From Ramlibacter sp. (GTDB lineage Bacteria; Pseudomonadota; Gammaproteobacteria; Burkholderiales; Burkholderiaceae_C), in contig JADJPY010000010.1 of the NCBI GenBank assembly GCA_016713005.1, forward strand, positions 1 to 9,477: a stretch of 9,477 nucleotides of DNA. The letters are read 5' to 3'. Positions 7,672 to 9,477 of the stretch are shown one piece after another (within the stretch, counting starts at the first letter, position 1; the number at the start of each line of letters is the position of its first letter). A model generated the notes under the pieces. The model did not search any database. It was not told the origin of the DNA and saw only the letters and a list, made by a program, of their open reading frames with translations. A program made the translations under genes and the position numbers.

Positions 7672-9477
7672 TCGCCGGAATCATCCGCTGGTCGGTCGGT
7701 AACCGTGTCTCGTGCTGATGGCCACGGTTCTGCCTCGTTGCGGCCGGTCTGTGGTCATGTGCCGTACACCGTTGGACGCGTTGCCGGACCTGTCGGATGT
7801 GCAGGTCATCATTCGCACCACGTATCCGGTCAGGCGCCACAGCTGGTCGAGAACCAGATCACCTATCCGCTGACCACCACGATGATGTCGGTGCCCGGCG
7901 CCAAGACTGTTCGCGGTTGTTCCTTTTCGGCGACTCCTTCGTTTACGTCTTGTTCGAGGACGGCACCGACCTCTACTGGGCCCGATCCGCGTGCTGGAGT
8001 ACCTCAACCAGGTCCAGTCCAGGTTGCCGGCCGGCGCCACCGCCACGCTGGGACCGGACGCGACCGGAGTCGGCTGGATTTGCGAATATGCCCTGGTGGA
8101 CCGCAGCGGGCGACACGACCTCGGACAGCTGCGCGCCATCCAGGACTGGTTCTTGAAATTCGAACTGAAGTCGGTGCCCAACGTGGCCGAGGTGGCCAGC
8201 CTGGGCGGCATGGTGCGCCAGTACCAGGTGGTGTTGGACCCTGACCGCCTGCGCGCCTACGGCATTTCACACGAAAACGTGCTTGTGGCCATTCGACGCT
8301 CGAACCAGGAGGCGGGAGGCGCCGTCGTCGAATTGGCGGAGGCCGAATACATGGTCCGCGCGAGAGGATACCTGGCCAGCCTGGAAGACTTCCGGCAACA
8401 TTCTTTGAACGTGACGGCGACCGGGGTCGTCGTGCGCCTTGGAGATATCGCCCGGATTCAGGTGGGACCTGAGATGCGCCGTGGCATCGCCGAACTTGAC
8501 GGGCAGGGGGAGGTTGCGGCAGGCGTGATCGTCATGCGCACCGGCAAGAACGCACTGGCAACGATCGAAGCCGTCAAGGCGAAACTCGAACAGCTCAAGG
8601 CCAGCCTGCCGGCCGGTGTGGAGGTGGTGCCCACCTACGACCGTTCGCAGCTCATCGAGCGTGCGGTCGGCAATCTGAAGCGCCAACTGGTGGAAGAGTT
8701 CGTGGTGGTTGCGGTAGTGTGTCTGGTGTTCCTTTGTTCCACTTGCGCTCGTCTCTGGTGGCCGTAGTAACTCTTCCGATCGGCATCTTGGCCGCGTTCA
8801 TCGTCATGCGATACCAGGGTGTCAATGCCAACATCATGTCGCTTGGGGCATCGCCATCGCGATCGGCGCCGCGGTGATGCGGCCGTGGTGATGATTGAGA
8901 ACGCGCACAAGCATCTGGAGGCGTGGAAAGAGGCGCACCCGCTTCGGAGCTGACTTCCCAGGAACGCTGGGAAGTGGTGACCGAGGCGGCGGTCGAGGTG
9001 GGCCGGCCGGCCTGTTTTTCGCCGCTCATCATCACGCTGTCGTTTATCCCCGTGTTCACGCTGGAAGCTCAGGAAGGACGCCTGTTTGCACCCCCTGGCC
9101 TTTACTAAGACCCCACGCCATGGCGGCGTCTGCGGCACTGGCTGTCACGCTGGTACCGGTTCTCGACGGGTTACCTGATTCGCGGCCGGATTCCCAATGA
9201 ACAGTCCAACCCGGTCAACCGCGTGCTGATTGCGTGGTACCCGACCCGTGTTGGCCTTGGTGCTGCGCTTTCCCAGGATCACAATTGCTGCATCCTTGCT
9301 GGCATTGGCCAGCGCTGCGATTCCCTTGTCGCAGCTAAGGGGAGTTCATGCCGCCAATGGGGCGAGGGTGATTTGCTGTATGCCATCCGCGTTGCCGGGT
9401 CCGTCGGCGGCCAAGGCTGCGGAGTTGCTCCAGCAAACGGACCGTGCATGATCCGCACTGTGCCTGAAGTGGCGCGC
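7668..9477 (+). CDS. cusA: HME-RND Cu(I)/Ag(I) efflux transporter CusA, N-terminal part (runs off the window end; frameshifted)
   Basis: CusA is the proton-driven inner-membrane transporter that takes up Cu(I)/Ag(I) and passes it to CusC. Joined frames begin MIAGIIRWSVGNR, then PLDALPDLSDVQVIIRTTYP, QLVENQITYPLTTTMMSVPG, GDSFVYVLFEDGTDLYWARS and EYLNQVQSRLPAGATATLGP. A long clean stretch follows at 7991-8730 (porter domain, DRLRAYGISHENVLVAI). The TM4 region around 8850-8905 restores to a VDAAVVMIENAHKHLEAW motif with the proton-relay Asp; this and LAFTKT, EGDLLYMPSALPG and VPEVAR near the end match CusA/SilA rather than CzcA. Frame changes are seen near 7705-7790, 7915-7990, 8735, 8845-8875, 9100 and 9160-9460. 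WICEYALVD has Cys where Tyr is usual, perhaps a base error. About 600 of roughly 1050 residues are present; the Met-cluster part of the porter domain lies beyond the window. Confidence 0.92.

Noticed and set aside
7668..9477. CzcA (Co/Zn/Cd) identity for the RND transporter
   Set aside because: The restored VDAAVVMIENAHKHLEAW, LAFTKT and EGDLLYMPSALPG segments match the monovalent-metal CusA/SilA branch, and the adaptor has a CusF-type Cu(I)/Ag(I) domain.
1..9477. Programmed frameshifting or recoding of TGA as Trp as an explanation for the broken frames
   Set aside because: The shifts occur at many unrelated sites in both directions, without slippery-site architecture, Trp is otherwise encoded by TGG, and TGA is used as the normal stop of ccmE, ccmF, cusC and cusB.
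1..9477. Mobile elements, CRISPR arrays, tRNA or rRNA genes
   Set aside because: Looked for transposase-like frames, terminal or direct repeats, spaced repeat arrays and structural RNA signatures; none was seen.

Overview
The window is GC-rich DNA whose best-matching protein families point to a beta-proteobacterium, probably of the Burkholderiales (an inference from protein character, not from a marker gene). It holds two divergent gene groups around a short control region at about 4171-4403.

The minus-strand group reads, in transcription order, dsbA-like thiol oxidoreductase (4170-3518), an unexplained stretch of about 250 bases, ccmE (3264-2745), ccmF (2748-733), ccmG/dsbE (736-213) and the start of ccmH (202 to beyond base 1). 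These are the late, haem-delivery and haem-ligation half of the System I cytochrome c maturation pathway. The early genes ccmABCD are not seen between dsbA and ccmE, where they would normally sit. The plus-strand group is a small secreted Met/Cys-containing protein (4404-4801) followed by cusC (4878-6150), cusB with a fused C-terminal CusF-like domain (6147-7671) and the first half of cusA (7668 onward). Together they form a periplasm-spanning Cu(I)/Ag(I) efflux pump of the HME-RND type. Genes inside each group overlap by 4 bases (GTGA or ATGA) at ccmE/ccmF, ccmF/ccmG, cusC/cusB and cusB/cusA, which suggests tightly coupled operons.

The most interesting point is the control region. On the minus strand there is a textbook MerR-family layout: TTGACC, a 19-base spacer, TCCAAT, with a dyad ACCTTG-N9-CAGGGT in the spacer that resembles CueR-type copper operators. 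This would put the thiol oxidoreductase and the haem-ligation genes under metal (probably copper) control, back to back with a copper efflux pump. A reasonable hypothesis is a copper-defence island that both exports copper and replaces or protects the cytochrome c assembly steps, which depend on reduced thiols and haem and are exposed in the periplasm.

Caution: every long gene is broken by several single-base indels, often at short homopolymers, and by a few likely substitutions, including a TGA in place of a conserved Trp in cusB. Because the damage hits all genes alike, and conserved sequence resumes at once in another frame, low-accuracy sequence is a better explanation than pseudogene decay. 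Gene limits below are therefore reconstructed across frames, and point features such as missing residues need confirmation. No tRNA, rRNA, CRISPR array, transposase or insertion sequence was seen.
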